A DNA stretch of 64,000 nt from an uncultured Flavobacteriaceae bacterium (GTDB taxonomy: Bacteria; Bacteroidota; Bacteroidia; Flavobacteriales; Flavobacteriaceae). Both the position numbers and the translations under genes were made by a program. The stretch lies in the NCBI GenBank assembly GCA_937136455.1, contig CAKZOO010000059.1, positions 1 to 64,000 of the forward strand, given 5' to 3'. Shown here piece after piece: positions 1 to 9,816 of this stretch (positions within the stretch are counted from its first letter, which is position 1; every line of letters starts with the position of its first letter). The notes below the pieces were generated by a model. It did no database searches. It saw only the letters and a program-made list of their open reading frames with translations, and was not told the origin of the DNA.

Positions 1-1164
1 TGAAGTGCCTACGTCACGGAACAAATTACCTGCCATTGTTACATTAGAAGCCGTTTCAAGTGCTTTAGCAATTACTGCATGAACTTCTGGGTTAGTAGTT
101 TCAAGAGTAATCATTGCATCTACAATATTGTCTGTGGTATTGTCTTCTGTTGCAATACGCTTATACTGTTCTGCACCCTGTTCTAGGGCTTTAGCACGAA
201 TTAACGCTTTACGCTCGGTTTCTGCTTCAAGAGCCTTTGCTTTGGATTCTGCAATTTGAGCTTTCATCATAACAGCTAATTCAGGATCAACTGCTTCTAA
301 AGCTTTTAACTTAGTTTCCATATCGCCAGCTTCTTGCACCTTAAGAGCTTTAGCTTTATTCACACGTTCATTTACCTCTTGATAAACTTCAGTGTAAATC
401 TCACCCCACTTAGCATCTTCTGCTGCCCAGATAGCATCTTCTACTTTCCAGATTGCATTGTATACTAAATCGGTAATTTGCCATAAATCTGCATCTGGTA
501 CTGCATCTTGTAATTTCTTAACAAGACCATGAACACCATCTAATGCATCTTTTTGGATTTGAATTAATTGATCAGGAGTATATGATTTTGCCTTTTCAGT
601 TTCTTCACCTTCTACGGCAACCTCAACTTCCTTACTTTCAGATTCAGACTCTTCTGTCTGTTCTGCAACAACCTCTTCTGTAGTTTCCTCAGATACAGGC
701 TTTTCAACCTCTTCTTCCTCAACCACTTCTTCAGCTTGTTCTTCTGTAGCTTCAGTCTCTTCAACAACCTCTTCAGTTGTCTCTGTATCAGCCTCTACAG
801 CTTTTTCTTCTTCAACTGGTTCAACTGCCTCAGTTTCTCCTGAAACCCCTTCAGATTGCTCTACAGGAGCTTCTTCAGCAACATCTGCTACTGGTGCTTC
901 AGTCTGTTCTACAGATTCTTCAACTACAGCTTCCTGTTCAGTTACTTGTTCTGCTTCAAGAGCTTTAGCTTTTTCGACTTTTGCCATAAGAGCCTGACCC
1001 CCTTCTGTTTCGAGAAAAGCTTTATCAGCGCTTTTCACTTTTGTTAAATTAATACCTAATGCACCTTCACCTACAATACTAATGGTATGTACTTGATAAC
1101 CAGATAATACCTTTTCAGCTTTACCTTGCTTATCAATCTCATCAATGTTAGTTTCTACTGCCAT
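1..1164 (-). CDS. Partial head scaffold-like protein; very acidic Glu/Val-rich low-complexity segment (runs off window start)
   Basis: Open minus frame from ATG at 1164 to window edge (MAVETNIDEIDKQGK...EEVVEEEEVEKPVSEETTEEVV...FRDVGTS), next to protease/portal genes. Confidence 0.6.
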   Translation of the reverse strand, partial: MAVETNIDEIDKQGKAEKVLSGYQVHTISIVGEGALGINLTKVKSADKAFLETEGGQALMAKVEKAKALEAEQVTEQEAVVEESVEQTEAPVADVAEEAPVEQSEGVSGETEAVEPVEEEKAVEADTETTEEVVEETEATEEQAEEVVEEEEVEKPVSEETTEEVVAEQTEESESESKEVEVAVEGEETEKAKSYTPDQLIQIQKDALDGVHGLVKKLQDAVPDADLWQITDLVYNAIWKVEDAIWAAEDAKWGEIYTEVYQEVNERVNKAKALKVQEAGDMETKLKALEAVDPELAVMMKAQIAESKAKALEAETERKALIRAKALEQGAEQYKRIATEDNTTDNIVDAMITLETTNPEVHAVIAKALETASNVTMAGNLFRDVGTS

Positions 1165-1565
1165 CAATCCTCCTTAACTACTTTATGTTCAAATACCGAA
1201 CCTTCAGGACTATAACCTGCTAAGTCTCCACTCAGAATAGCTTCCCAAATAACATCACCTGTTGGTGATTTGTCAATCTCGGTTTTAGCCATCCAAGTAC
1301 CAGCTTTTAGCAGTTTGCCATCAATTTCTGTATCAACTTCTAGCGTATAAGATTCAATAACTCTTGCACAATCAACATCAAACAAATGGTTAATATCACA
1401 TTGACCAAAATGGTTTTTGTTGTAATAGTGGCAAGCGGCTTCAACCTCATTAACTGACAAACCTTCATCATGTAGATCAAATCGGTTAGGCACTAATACT
1501 GGCCCTAAAAGGTGTCGCTTGACTTCATCAAACTCACGTACATCAGGGATAATAGTATCACTCAT
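1164..1565 (-). CDS. XkdF-like prohead serine protease (putative)
   Basis: GPVLVPN...TWMAKTEIDKSPTGDVIWEAILSGDLAGYSPEG pattern of XkdF-type phage protease; position between portal and scaffold-like gene. Confidence 0.55.
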   Translation of the reverse strand: MSDTIIPDVREFDEVKRHLLGPVLVPNRFDLHDEGLSVNEVEAACHYYNKNHFGQCDINHLFDVDCARVIESYTLEVDTEIDGKLLKAGTWMAKTEIDKSPTGDVIWEAILSGDLAGYSPEGSVFEHKVVKED

Positions 1566-1573
1566 AGCCTCTC

Positions 1574-1876
1574 CTAGTAGTAACGCCTTGGACTAGGTTT
1601 TAAACCCATTCCGCTTAGAGCGTTTCTAACCTTGTTTTTATGATAGGTATAGTTTACATTACCACCTTCAATATAACCTGAATAATACAGGGTGGAATAA
1701 ACAGTTAATATTTTGGTCTGCTTATCCCACTTAGTTTTAAGACTACGTAAAAATTCACCAGAATCTATAGCTGCTACATCTCGGATTTGTTCTCTAATGT
1801 AGTCTCTAATTTTCCGTACTTGCGAATCATTTAAGTCAAGGTCAACAAGTCGGACTTTGTAGTAAAATCCACTCAT
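1574..1876 (-). CDS. Hypothetical head-region protein
   Basis: 100 aa ORF between portal and protease, RBS-spaced. Confidence 0.6.
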   Translation of the reverse strand: MSGFYYKVRLVDLDLNDSQVRKIRDYIREQIRDVAAIDSGEFLRSLKTKWDKQTKILTVYSTLYYSGYIEGGNVNYTYHKNKVRNALSGMGLKPSPRRYY

Positions 1877-1884
1877 AAAACCTC

Positions 1885-3438
1885 CTAGCCTTCATCAATT
1901 ATATTTTTAAGGTTGTTATCGGTAATATCGCTTGCCTTAGTATCAGGGGTTTCACTATCTGTCTCTGGGCCTGTTGCTTCTTCTTGTTGGGTATCAGCGT
2001 TGGCTTGTTCCTGAGCTTTCTTAGCTTGCTCCTTCATATCTTCCTTCTCTTTTTGACGTTTCAATAAGAGTTCTTCTTGACCTGAAGGATCTACACCTAA
2101 TACTTGTGCTGCCTTGTTTTGAATCTGAGGTGTTACATCAAACACACCCATTTCAATTGATTTTTGTAATGCAGTAAAGAATTCCGTTACATCATCTTTA
2201 ATGAAATCAGAGAATGAGATATGTGGAAGATAGTGATCATTCTTCTTCACACCCTCTTTATTAGCTGCAAATAATCGTGGTATAGCTTCATTGTTCATGA
2301 TCCCTTCAATCTGGATCATGTAACCTTTCAAGGAGTTGATAAATACTTCTGACTGGTTCTTGCTTAATGCATATGAACCACCTTTACCTTGCAAGGTCAT
2401 AAACTGAGCCAACATAGATCGAGCTATTGATTGCTCTTTAGAATCTATGATAATCTTGGCATCTTGAATCTTTGAATTACCACCACCTTCACTGCCGCCC
2501 ATAATACGGACTTCAGCTAATAGGTTTCCTGTTTCATCTCTATCTGCTGGAAGGATGAAACCTTCATCTTTTCGTGCATCTAGGTTGATTACAGCTTTCT
2601 TAACAGCCTTAATAGCTGCTCTTGCTGATTCATTATTCTTGGCATCTGCTGCCATCTTTGAATGTATTCGTGCATATGGAATACCTTCTAGGCTACGTCT
2701 AAGACCTGTCATTTGAATCTTATTAGCATCTACCAAATCTACCCAATCAAGATATGCACCTTCTAAAAGACTCTTACCTGTTGGATCATTGTTTGAAGAG
2801 ATTGTACGGAATAACAACATACGAGATCGTGGTATCTGTAATTGCTCTGCTGTTTCAGGTACTCGTTGTGTAATACCTGTTAGTGCAAGATAACCACCAC
2901 CTCTCGGTGTATTCCATTTCTCAATAGTTTCTGGGTCGATTGGCATAAATGATTTCCAACCAATCTTACCATCATAATAACGACTATTGAAATTTGGATC
3001 AGTATCATAACCTGTTCGTGCCTTGAATTGAGGGATCATAATCTTGAAGCCCATATCAAGCATATCAAGTATCTCACCTACTACATCTGAGAAAGGTGTT
3101 TGCATATCATTCAGACATTCTTGCAAGAACTTGGCTCGTTTCTTAGCTCGTTCTCGATTAGGATCATCTGGGTTTTCATTCACCAATAATTTAGGTGTTT
3201 GACATAATGATTTAAATGCAAGTAGAATACCTGATACGGTAGAGTTCATACGCATCATGTTAAATACTTTAATTTTACCACTAATAGTTTTTAGTGAAGG
3301 GATTGGCATACGCCTATCAAGGTAAAGTGAACAGTCTACATAACCGTTTGATTCACCTTTATCTTCAGGTACACCACCCTCATCTACAGGAGGTGGGTCT
3401 ATTAAGACGTTACAAGGATCGTCATATTTATCTGACAT
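1885..3438 (-). CDS. Phage portal protein
   Basis: 517 aa; MMRMNSTVSGILLAFKSL...DMLDMGFKIMIPQF portal-like (DUF935-type) pattern, directly after terminase. Confidence 0.75.
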   Translation of the reverse strand: MSDKYDDPCNVLIDPPPVDEGGVPEDKGESNGYVDCSLYLDRRMPIPSLKTISGKIKVFNMMRMNSTVSGILLAFKSLCQTPKLLVNENPDDPNRERAKKRAKFLQECLNDMQTPFSDVVGEILDMLDMGFKIMIPQFKARTGYDTDPNFNSRYYDGKIGWKSFMPIDPETIEKWNTPRGGGYLALTGITQRVPETAEQLQIPRSRMLLFRTISSNNDPTGKSLLEGAYLDWVDLVDANKIQMTGLRRSLEGIPYARIHSKMAADAKNNESARAAIKAVKKAVINLDARKDEGFILPADRDETGNLLAEVRIMGGSEGGGNSKIQDAKIIIDSKEQSIARSMLAQFMTLQGKGGSYALSKNQSEVFINSLKGYMIQIEGIMNNEAIPRLFAANKEGVKKNDHYLPHISFSDFIKDDVTEFFTALQKSIEMGVFDVTPQIQNKAAQVLGVDPSGQEELLLKRQKEKEDMKEQAKKAQEQANADTQQEEATGPETDSETPDTKASDITDNNLKNIIDEG

Positions 3439-3447
3439 TAAACCTCC

Positions 3448-5028
3448 TTATCCGTACACACTATAATCCCCTCCATCCTCGCCACTAGAATCTTCATCTA
3501 AGTAAAGATTGTAAGGACTATATGTGTCGTTTGTTTGTGAATAAAGTTCCTCATAGAGGTCATTTAGTTCATTTTCATTTTTTGGTTTTCGGTATGTTTG
3601 TTCAACTGATTCATTACTGAATAATCCCCTCATTGCTGCTGGAAACAGCTTAGTGAATGCCCATACCATTGCATCCATTCTATCAGGAGATTTACTGTGA
3701 ACTTGTGGGTTATAATCTGTCATCTGTGCTTCAAGATCACGGAAAATACCCATATGATAAATCTTTTGACGCTCATACAGCAAGCCTATTGGCTCTGCCC
3801 TTGACCGCTTGCCTCGGCTGGCAAACACCTTCTCAACAACAACCATAGGGTCTATGTTGAAGATGGCTGTAGGGATAAAATCACCACCGTTGTTAGTTTC
3901 AACAACAATAGAATCTGCTCTATAGAAATGATAGAGTCTTACAACCTCTTTATAAATATCAGAGATTTTACCACGCCTAGAACCATCTTTTATAATATAA
4001 CCTTTATCACCTTTACGACCACAAACCACAACACCTGTTTCATCAGATTCAAGATCTTCTACTACGTTAGGGTCAACCCCTACTACAATAGAGTCCATAC
4101 TGTTGATAAACTTCTCAACCCTGTCATTGTATTTATCAGGATCTTCACCTTGTCCATCTAGGTCAATTCTTAATATATTCTCGTTAGTGAAAATAGCACC
4201 TAGATTTTCTTCAAGTATCATACCCAAGACTTCTTGGTTGTAAATACTTGTACCCTCATCTTTCTTAATTTCTTCAATGAAAGAGTCTGGTAAGGTATAG
4301 TTATCAAAAGTAGTACCTGTCTTGAACAGGATTTTTGAGTTTGGTTTTTTCGATTCTTCGTAAAGTTCTCTCAATACCTTGATTGGTCTTGGAGAAGTTG
4401 TTATAATATATTTTGGGTGCTTGCCAGCACGTAATGCCATCTTAGCCATTTTCCAAAAGTCATCATCCTGTCCTGTAAATTTACAGAAACAGAATTCATC
4501 AGCCCAGATAAAGTGAAAGTTTTCACCACGTATCCTGTCACCATTCTCTGCTGAGAATAGCTTAGCTGTTGCACCATTGGGCCAAGTAAGTGTACCGTCT
4601 GAACGGTTATATTTAGGTTTAAAACCTTTAGGTGATAATTTGAGAATACCTGAACTACCCTCTACCATGTTTGTTCTACCCATACCAAATGTAGGGGCAA
4701 TCAAACCTATACGACAATCTGGGTGTGTCATAGCGTATTCAATGGTAGCTGGCGCTCCACAATACGTCTTACCATAAGCACGACCACATGACCAAATCTT
4801 GCCTACCCAATAATCGGCATCAAAATCATCCCATAGTTGATCATCTCGTAACATAACTCTATAATCAGAAGCTATATAATTAAGTATTTCAGCATATCGG
4901 GATTGGAAAACATCTTGCAATTGTTCTAGGAATTGCTTACGTAGGTCTTCGTCTGGTTGCATGATCAGTTGTTCTCTGATCCATCTTGCCGTTTTTAAGT
5001 CGTAAGGGTGTGTTTGTTTTCTTGGCAT
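3448..5028 (-). CDS. terL: Terminase large subunit
   Basis: GRAYGKTYCGAPATI Walker A-like, FIWADEFCF Walker B, C-terminal nuclease with VGVDPN and PDRMDAMVWA. Confidence 0.9.
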   Translation of the reverse strand: MPRKQTHPYDLKTARWIREQLIMQPDEDLRKQFLEQLQDVFQSRYAEILNYIASDYRVMLRDDQLWDDFDADYWVGKIWSCGRAYGKTYCGAPATIEYAMTHPDCRIGLIAPTFGMGRTNMVEGSSGILKLSPKGFKPKYNRSDGTLTWPNGATAKLFSAENGDRIRGENFHFIWADEFCFCKFTGQDDDFWKMAKMALRAGKHPKYIITTSPRPIKVLRELYEESKKPNSKILFKTGTTFDNYTLPDSFIEEIKKDEGTSIYNQEVLGMILEENLGAIFTNENILRIDLDGQGEDPDKYNDRVEKFINSMDSIVVGVDPNVVEDLESDETGVVVCGRKGDKGYIIKDGSRRGKISDIYKEVVRLYHFYRADSIVVETNNGGDFIPTAIFNIDPMVVVEKVFASRGKRSRAEPIGLLYERQKIYHMGIFRDLEAQMTDYNPQVHSKSPDRMDAMVWAFTKLFPAAMRGLFSNESVEQTYRKPKNENELNDLYEELYSQTNDTYSPYNLYLDEDSSGEDGGDYSVYG

Positions 5029-5037
5029 AGAAACCCC

Positions 5038-5610
5038 TTATCGCTTAGGAGCGATCATATCGACTTTATCAATAAGTTTATTAAACTCTTCTTGAGCTGA
5101 ACCTATTGCATCACCATCTTCATCTTGCTTAGCTTGCGGCTTGGCATTTTCAAACTGTTGCAAGGCTTTCATTGCATCTTGCTTCTCTTTTGCAGAAGCA
5201 TTTGGATCATGTAATATATCCATAGCAGCATGGCTAGGTGTCACTAGTTCATCAACTGATAAGCCACGCAATATAGCATGTTGCTTCATCATTTTCAAAT
5301 ACTGAGGTGATACGGAATCTCTGAACCTTTCTTCAATAGATTGTATTAGTTCGGCTTCTCGTTTCTTACGGTATTTTTCAGAACTACATTGACCATCTAG
5401 TTCATCTGCTTCTTGCTGTAGCATTTCAGCTTGTTTAATAAGTGATTCAGCTTTAGTACGTTTCTCTTTAGCAAGTTTAACCTTCTTCTCTTTTTCTTCT
5501 CGGTTACGTCTTCTTGTCTCTACAGATTTACGTCTAGCTGCATCTTGCTTTTCCTGTGACATAGATGCAAAGCCTTTGCCACTATTGTTATTATTTTTAT
5601 CTTGTGACAT
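5038..5610 (-). CDS. Putative terminase small subunit
   Basis: 190 aa basic/charged coiled-coil protein immediately upstream of terL. Confidence 0.5.
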   Translation of the reverse strand: MSQDKNNNNSGKGFASMSQEKQDAARRKSVETRRRNREEKEKKVKLAKEKRTKAESLIKQAEMLQQEADELDGQCSSEKYRKKREAELIQSIEERFRDSVSPQYLKMMKQHAILRGLSVDELVTPSHAAMDILHDPNASAKEKQDAMKALQQFENAKPQAKQDEDGDAIGSAQEEFNKLIDKVDMIAPKR

Positions 5611-5635
5611 AGGTTTCTCCTAATTGGAAAAGAAA

Positions 5636-5665
5636 CACTACCCTGTGAATAAACACAAGGTAGTG
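5636..5665 (-). terminator. Strong hairpin in leader of packaging operon (terminator, attenuator or processing site)
   Basis: minus strand CACTACCTTGTG-TTTATT-CACAGGGTAGTG followed by TTTCTTTT. Confidence 0.5.
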
Positions 5666-5915
5666 CAATATTAATTTAGTTCTCGGCTATAAGCTACAAG
5701 AACCTAGAAATGTAAAGTATCCGCTTGCTACCTTACACCTACTACACCTTTCCTCATCTGTTTTATTATTGTTATGAGCCTAACTAGTACAGGCATCAGC
5801 TTGTTGAACTGGAATAGTATAATCCATAAGAGCTTGCGTGAAATGATTTGAGCAATACAAACTCTCACAAACCAAATGGCTTGCTTAGGATTGATAGTGT
5901 GGAATCCACTAGTCT

Positions 5916-5939
5916 ATCACCTATGGACGCCCTTAAGGA
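5916..5939 (-). promoter_or_regulatory. Candidate phage RNAP promoter copy A
   Basis: minus strand TCCTTAAGGGCGTCCATAGGTGAT; one of three 24-nt copies in the window. Confidence 0.65.
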
Positions 5940-5974
5940 TTTTCCTAAGAGAGAGACAGGTAACAAACTTCTCT

Positions 5975-5998
5975 ATCACCTATGGGCGCTCTTAAGGA
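5975..5998 (-). promoter_or_regulatory. Candidate phage RNAP promoter copy B
   Basis: minus strand TCCTTAAGAGCGCCCATAGGTGAT. Confidence 0.65.
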
Positions 5999-6160
5999 AA
6001 ATTCTTAGAAATGATACACTTATAACAATCTAGTATATAGATTGAAGACACCATACCACTGATAAGGTGATTTTAATTAATAATGTTACTTTAAAATTAA
6101 GTAAAATGATACTAAAAGGTAGATAGGTAAAGAGGTTTAAGAGGTTTTTGTGAAAAATGA

Positions 6161-6450
6161 AACTGCATAATCAATATTAATTATATAATAAGTTAGATCA
6201 TCTTATAGATCATTCATAGAATGTAGTCTTAATAAGTAGTATTAATATAATAAGATCATATGTAATATGTAGTCTTAATAAGTAATCATAATATTATTAT
6301 ATATTATAATGTCGTATACAGGTAATCAATATTATATAAGATTAATACTTCAATCTACGATTGATCTATCATAAAGATCAAGACTACATTCTACGAATGA
6401 TTTATAAGATGATCAAACCTAATATTATTATTAATATTGATTGTACAGTT
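6161..6450. repeat. Long imperfect inverted repeat (about 70-nt arms 6161-6230 and 6380-6450; 149-nt spacer)
   Basis: left AACTGCATAATCAATATTAAT...GATCATCTTATAGATCATTCATAGAATGTAGTCTT versus reverse complement of right arm AACTGTACAATCAATATTAAT...GATCATCTTATAAATCATTCGTAGAATGTAGTCTT. Confidence 0.9.
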
Positions 6451-6460
6451 TGAAAATCAA

Positions 6461-6481
6461 GAAAAGGGGCATGAAAGCCCC
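6461..6481 (-). terminator. Rho-independent terminator downstream of RNAP operon
   Basis: minus strand GGGGCTTTCATGCCCCTTTTCTT. Confidence 0.75.
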
Positions 6482-6506
6482 AGTTTATAAGGTCTGTAGC
6501 CTGATT

Positions 6507-6923
6507 TTAGTCATTTTCAGAAAGAAAACGGTCTGCATCATCCTCTTCTGATTCAATCTCTTCCTGAACTTCACTAACTATTTGAAAATGATGATGATCT
6601 AATTCTTCTCTTAACTTAGATCCTTCACAACCTTGTTGTGTTGTCTCATCAACAATTTGAAGGTGAATATCTAGTAGTTTCAGAATATGATAGTAGATAC
6701 GTAAACGATTGGCTGAGAACACTGAACGAGCTAATTGCTTCTGATCTTCTTTTGCTAATGGTTGAATTGGGTCTAGAAGTCCTATTGAAAATTCGCTGAA
6801 CAATTCATCCGTCATATCTTCAAGTTCAGATACATCTTTAACGTGTTCAGTAGGGAACATTAAATTTGCTTCAAAAATATCGCCAGCTTCCCAAGTGAGT
6901 GTAGTGTTTGTAGTTGTAGTCAT
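6507..6923 (-). CDS. Hypothetical protein
   Basis: 138 aa acidic ORF downstream of RNAP. Confidence 0.65.
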   Translation of the reverse strand: MTTTTNTTLTWEAGDIFEANLMFPTEHVKDVSELEDMTDELFSEFSIGLLDPIQPLAKEDQKQLARSVFSANRLRIYYHILKLLDIHLQIVDETTQQGCEGSKLREELDHHHFQIVSEVQEEIESEEDDADRFLSEND

Positions 6924-6940
6924 AGTTAGTACCTCTTAAA

Positions 6941-9580
6941 TTATTTAAAACAAAACTCAGATTTCAATGCTTCCATTAGATTGTAATTACCTTTCTTAAT
7001 CCCAAACTGTTCAGGACTAAGTATCATATGTTTACAATCATCAGGTAGTTGTTCTTGAAACTCCAAGTACATCTTTTGCAAAATATCTTCTTTAAAAATA
7101 TTGATAAACTCTTCACGAATAATCTTATTAAATCTTCCTGAGAAGCAACAATGTGAACCTAGTGAATCGTGTATCATGGTTAGGTAATCAATACCTTCTC
7201 GCTTACATCGTTCAGATACTTTCATAATCAATGAAGCATCTAAACTGTGTACAATATCAGGTGCAATACCTGATTTCATCTTAGCTGCATCTAACGCATA
7301 AACTTCTTTTCCTTCATCGTTTTTAATCAACTTAGGTATTTTAAGTGTGAACTCATTATACCCACTTTCACCGTGAAATAATACTTTTAATTTCACATTC
7401 TTTGTAGCGAACTTTTTCATACTGGCCTTAAAACCAATAGGTGTAGTCCACTTAACAGGAAGGTTTTGACCACCAAGAGCATCAGCTACATGTACAAACC
7501 ATTCCATAACTTTACCAGCACCAGCGATAACCTGATTGATTGAGTCATAAATTAAATTACCCATATATGCCGCAGCTTTACCTGTACCATCACACCTGAA
7601 GTAATCTTCCCAACCCTTGTCTACAATAAATTCATTACAGTGTTCAATATTACCATAACGTGTACCTGAGTAAAACTTTACCATAACAGGCTTTTTAACT
7701 AGGTTACGAATAATCAAACTAAGTCGGTTTCTTTCAACTTGAGTTAATTCTAAATACACCTCATCATATATCTGTTCAATTGATTTACCTTCATCGTAAA
7801 GGTTTGTAATCTTCTCCTGAGAAACATCAGAAAGGATCTCATTACCTTTACCCTCTACAACCTCTGTAATCGCGTCCAGTACGTTTTTACGACCTAACCA
7901 GTCTTGTGCCAAAGGATCGTCTTTAAAAACACTCTCAAGGTTCTCAGTAACCTTTCTAGCTACAGCCATATAAAGATCCTGTACTGGCATATCCATCAAA
8001 TTAGTATGCATAGCACCAACTTCATCACGGGTCATAGCTGAAAGTATTTGAGCGCCTGAACAACTTGCATCGTTAGGATCACAGAGATGACTAATAAACT
8101 TATAATCACCATACTTTTTATGATACTCTAACCAATCAGCCCATTCAAATGCCGCAGCAAGGAATTGTAAAGGTTTATCAGCTTTCATCCATGTTCGATT
8201 ATTTATGGGATCTTTGGTCTGCTCAACAATCCAATCTGTAGCGTCCTGTATCCAATTCTCAGCCTCTTTACGGGTTAGCTTATCCGTTTTTACACCATTA
8301 CCAGAATCATTACCCCAGTGGTTACAGAGAGTCTTAATGATTGCATATACTGCACCTTCACCATCACCATCAAAATCTAATGGCAAACCTACTGCAAACT
8401 CTACCACTGCTTTCTGATAATCAGCACCTTGAATATTAATACCTGTCATAGCTGAAGGATATACTCGGCTACGTCTGTCAAGACTATACGACCAATAAAT
8501 CTCTTCATACTTTTCCAACTCTTCTGTAAGTTCTAAACAACCTACAAATGCTCGATCAAGAGTCTTTTTAGCAGCCTTACGCTTCTTATGAAGATCCCTT
8601 CGATCAGCCCATTGGAAAAATCGTTTTCGTTTAAGCACTGACTCTTCATCTTGGTAAGCCATAACCATAGCTTTTTTCTTTTTACCTGTCTTAGAGTCAA
8701 CCTTAGTACCTTCAACTTTCTCCCAAATATATGATTCTGTTTCTGGATCATATGGACATTCTTCTTCAAACTTACCCAAGTTATTCATAAACACTTTTTT
8801 CATTTCACTAGGTCTAATACCTTGTAAAAGTTTACAAACTTCAAAGATTCGTTTATTTACTCTGTAAGGTGTTTTTTGTAAATGATTAATAGCATCAAGT
8901 ACAATACTTCCTTCAGGCATTTCATGCCTTGGGTTTCGTTTTACTAAAGGTGTAAGTGCCTTAGCTTCATCTGTAAGATACCCACCATCTGCTACGCCAG
9001 TCCAGTTATCAGGTTGACAAACTAATGGTAACATCTTTTTAATGAACTTGTTAAAAACATCTTCATTGTCTTCAACAAAAGTTTTAAAACCTTCATTAAC
9101 TGCCAAAGTATATTGAGTTATTGTTTTTGACAATCGTTCAAGTGATACTCTGAAAAAATGATCAGGTAGTGCATCTAAAACAAGTCGCAACAATACAAGT
9201 CCAGTAGCAATCTTATCTTTATAAGTTTTCTCGTCAATTGAGAAAATATCTTCGTGACGACCATTAGCAATTAATACGTTATTACCAATCTGCTTAGCAA
9301 TAACTGTTACAGCCATTGACTGACTTAAAGACATACATGTAAACAGACTCTTAAGACCAATATATGCAACTTCACTTATTTCTAAGTCTTCAGTAAGCTT
9401 AAAAAATGGCGCTCGTTTGCGTTGAGTCTTATCATGGTGTAATTGTATTGCTTTTTCAACCTTAAGCGATAACTCTAATAGAGTGTCACAAGATTTGTTA
9501 GCATCCAACCCATCCATGAAGTCTTGCATACTTGTTTGCTTCATATTCTGTTTCTCTAGGGCAATCTGCACATCTCTCAT
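6941..9580 (-). CDS. Single-subunit T7-like DNA-dependent RNA polymerase
   Basis: SLDRRSRVYPSAMTGINIQGADYQKAVVEFA, KPVMVKFYSGTRYG, SGIAPDIVHSLDASLIMKV, LTMIHDSLGSHC motifs. Confidence 0.93.
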   Translation of the reverse strand: MRDVQIALEKQNMKQTSMQDFMDGLDANKSCDTLLELSLKVEKAIQLHHDKTQRKRAPFFKLTEDLEISEVAYIGLKSLFTCMSLSQSMAVTVIAKQIGNNVLIANGRHEDIFSIDEKTYKDKIATGLVLLRLVLDALPDHFFRVSLERLSKTITQYTLAVNEGFKTFVEDNEDVFNKFIKKMLPLVCQPDNWTGVADGGYLTDEAKALTPLVKRNPRHEMPEGSIVLDAINHLQKTPYRVNKRIFEVCKLLQGIRPSEMKKVFMNNLGKFEEECPYDPETESYIWEKVEGTKVDSKTGKKKKAMVMAYQDEESVLKRKRFFQWADRRDLHKKRKAAKKTLDRAFVGCLELTEELEKYEEIYWSYSLDRRSRVYPSAMTGINIQGADYQKAVVEFAVGLPLDFDGDGEGAVYAIIKTLCNHWGNDSGNGVKTDKLTRKEAENWIQDATDWIVEQTKDPINNRTWMKADKPLQFLAAAFEWADWLEYHKKYGDYKFISHLCDPNDASCSGAQILSAMTRDEVGAMHTNLMDMPVQDLYMAVARKVTENLESVFKDDPLAQDWLGRKNVLDAITEVVEGKGNEILSDVSQEKITNLYDEGKSIEQIYDEVYLELTQVERNRLSLIIRNLVKKPVMVKFYSGTRYGNIEHCNEFIVDKGWEDYFRCDGTGKAAAYMGNLIYDSINQVIAGAGKVMEWFVHVADALGGQNLPVKWTTPIGFKASMKKFATKNVKLKVLFHGESGYNEFTLKIPKLIKNDEGKEVYALDAAKMKSGIAPDIVHSLDASLIMKVSERCKREGIDYLTMIHDSLGSHCCFSGRFNKIIREEFINIFKEDILQKMYLEFQEQLPDDCKHMILSPEQFGIKKGNYNLMEALKSEFCFK

Positions 9581-9619
9581 AAGTTTTATTTTAATACCTC
9601 TTTCGTTTTGATGAGGTGC

Positions 9620-9648
9620 ATTCTAGGCACACCTCTTAGATTTGTCAA
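9620..9648 (-). promoter_or_regulatory. Sigma70-type promoter for phage RNAP gene
   Basis: minus strand TTGACA-N17-TAGAAT upstream of 9580. Confidence 0.7.
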
Positions 9649-9750
9649 ACATTTTCTCTACATTATTTATAAATTGTATCTTTATATGTGAAGTTATGTA
9701 TTAAAAGATCAAATTAATTACCTTTGTAAGTCATTGTTTTTAAATAAGAA

Positions 9751-9774
9751 TCCTTAAGAGCGTCCATAGGTGAT
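9751..9774 (+). promoter_or_regulatory. Candidate phage RNAP promoter copy C
   Basis: TCCTTAAGAGCGTCCATAGGTGAT upstream of primase-helicase. Confidence 0.65.
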
Positions 9775-9816
9775 TAAAACCAAGTTTGCGGTAAAACGTA
9801 ACTTTAAGGAGGTGTA

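Noticed and set aside
777-1047. Plus-strand ORFs 777-968 and 856-1047 (Leu/Gln- and Phe-rich)
   Set aside because: Antisense reading of the Glu-rich low-complexity segment of the scaffold-like gene; no RBS or promoter.
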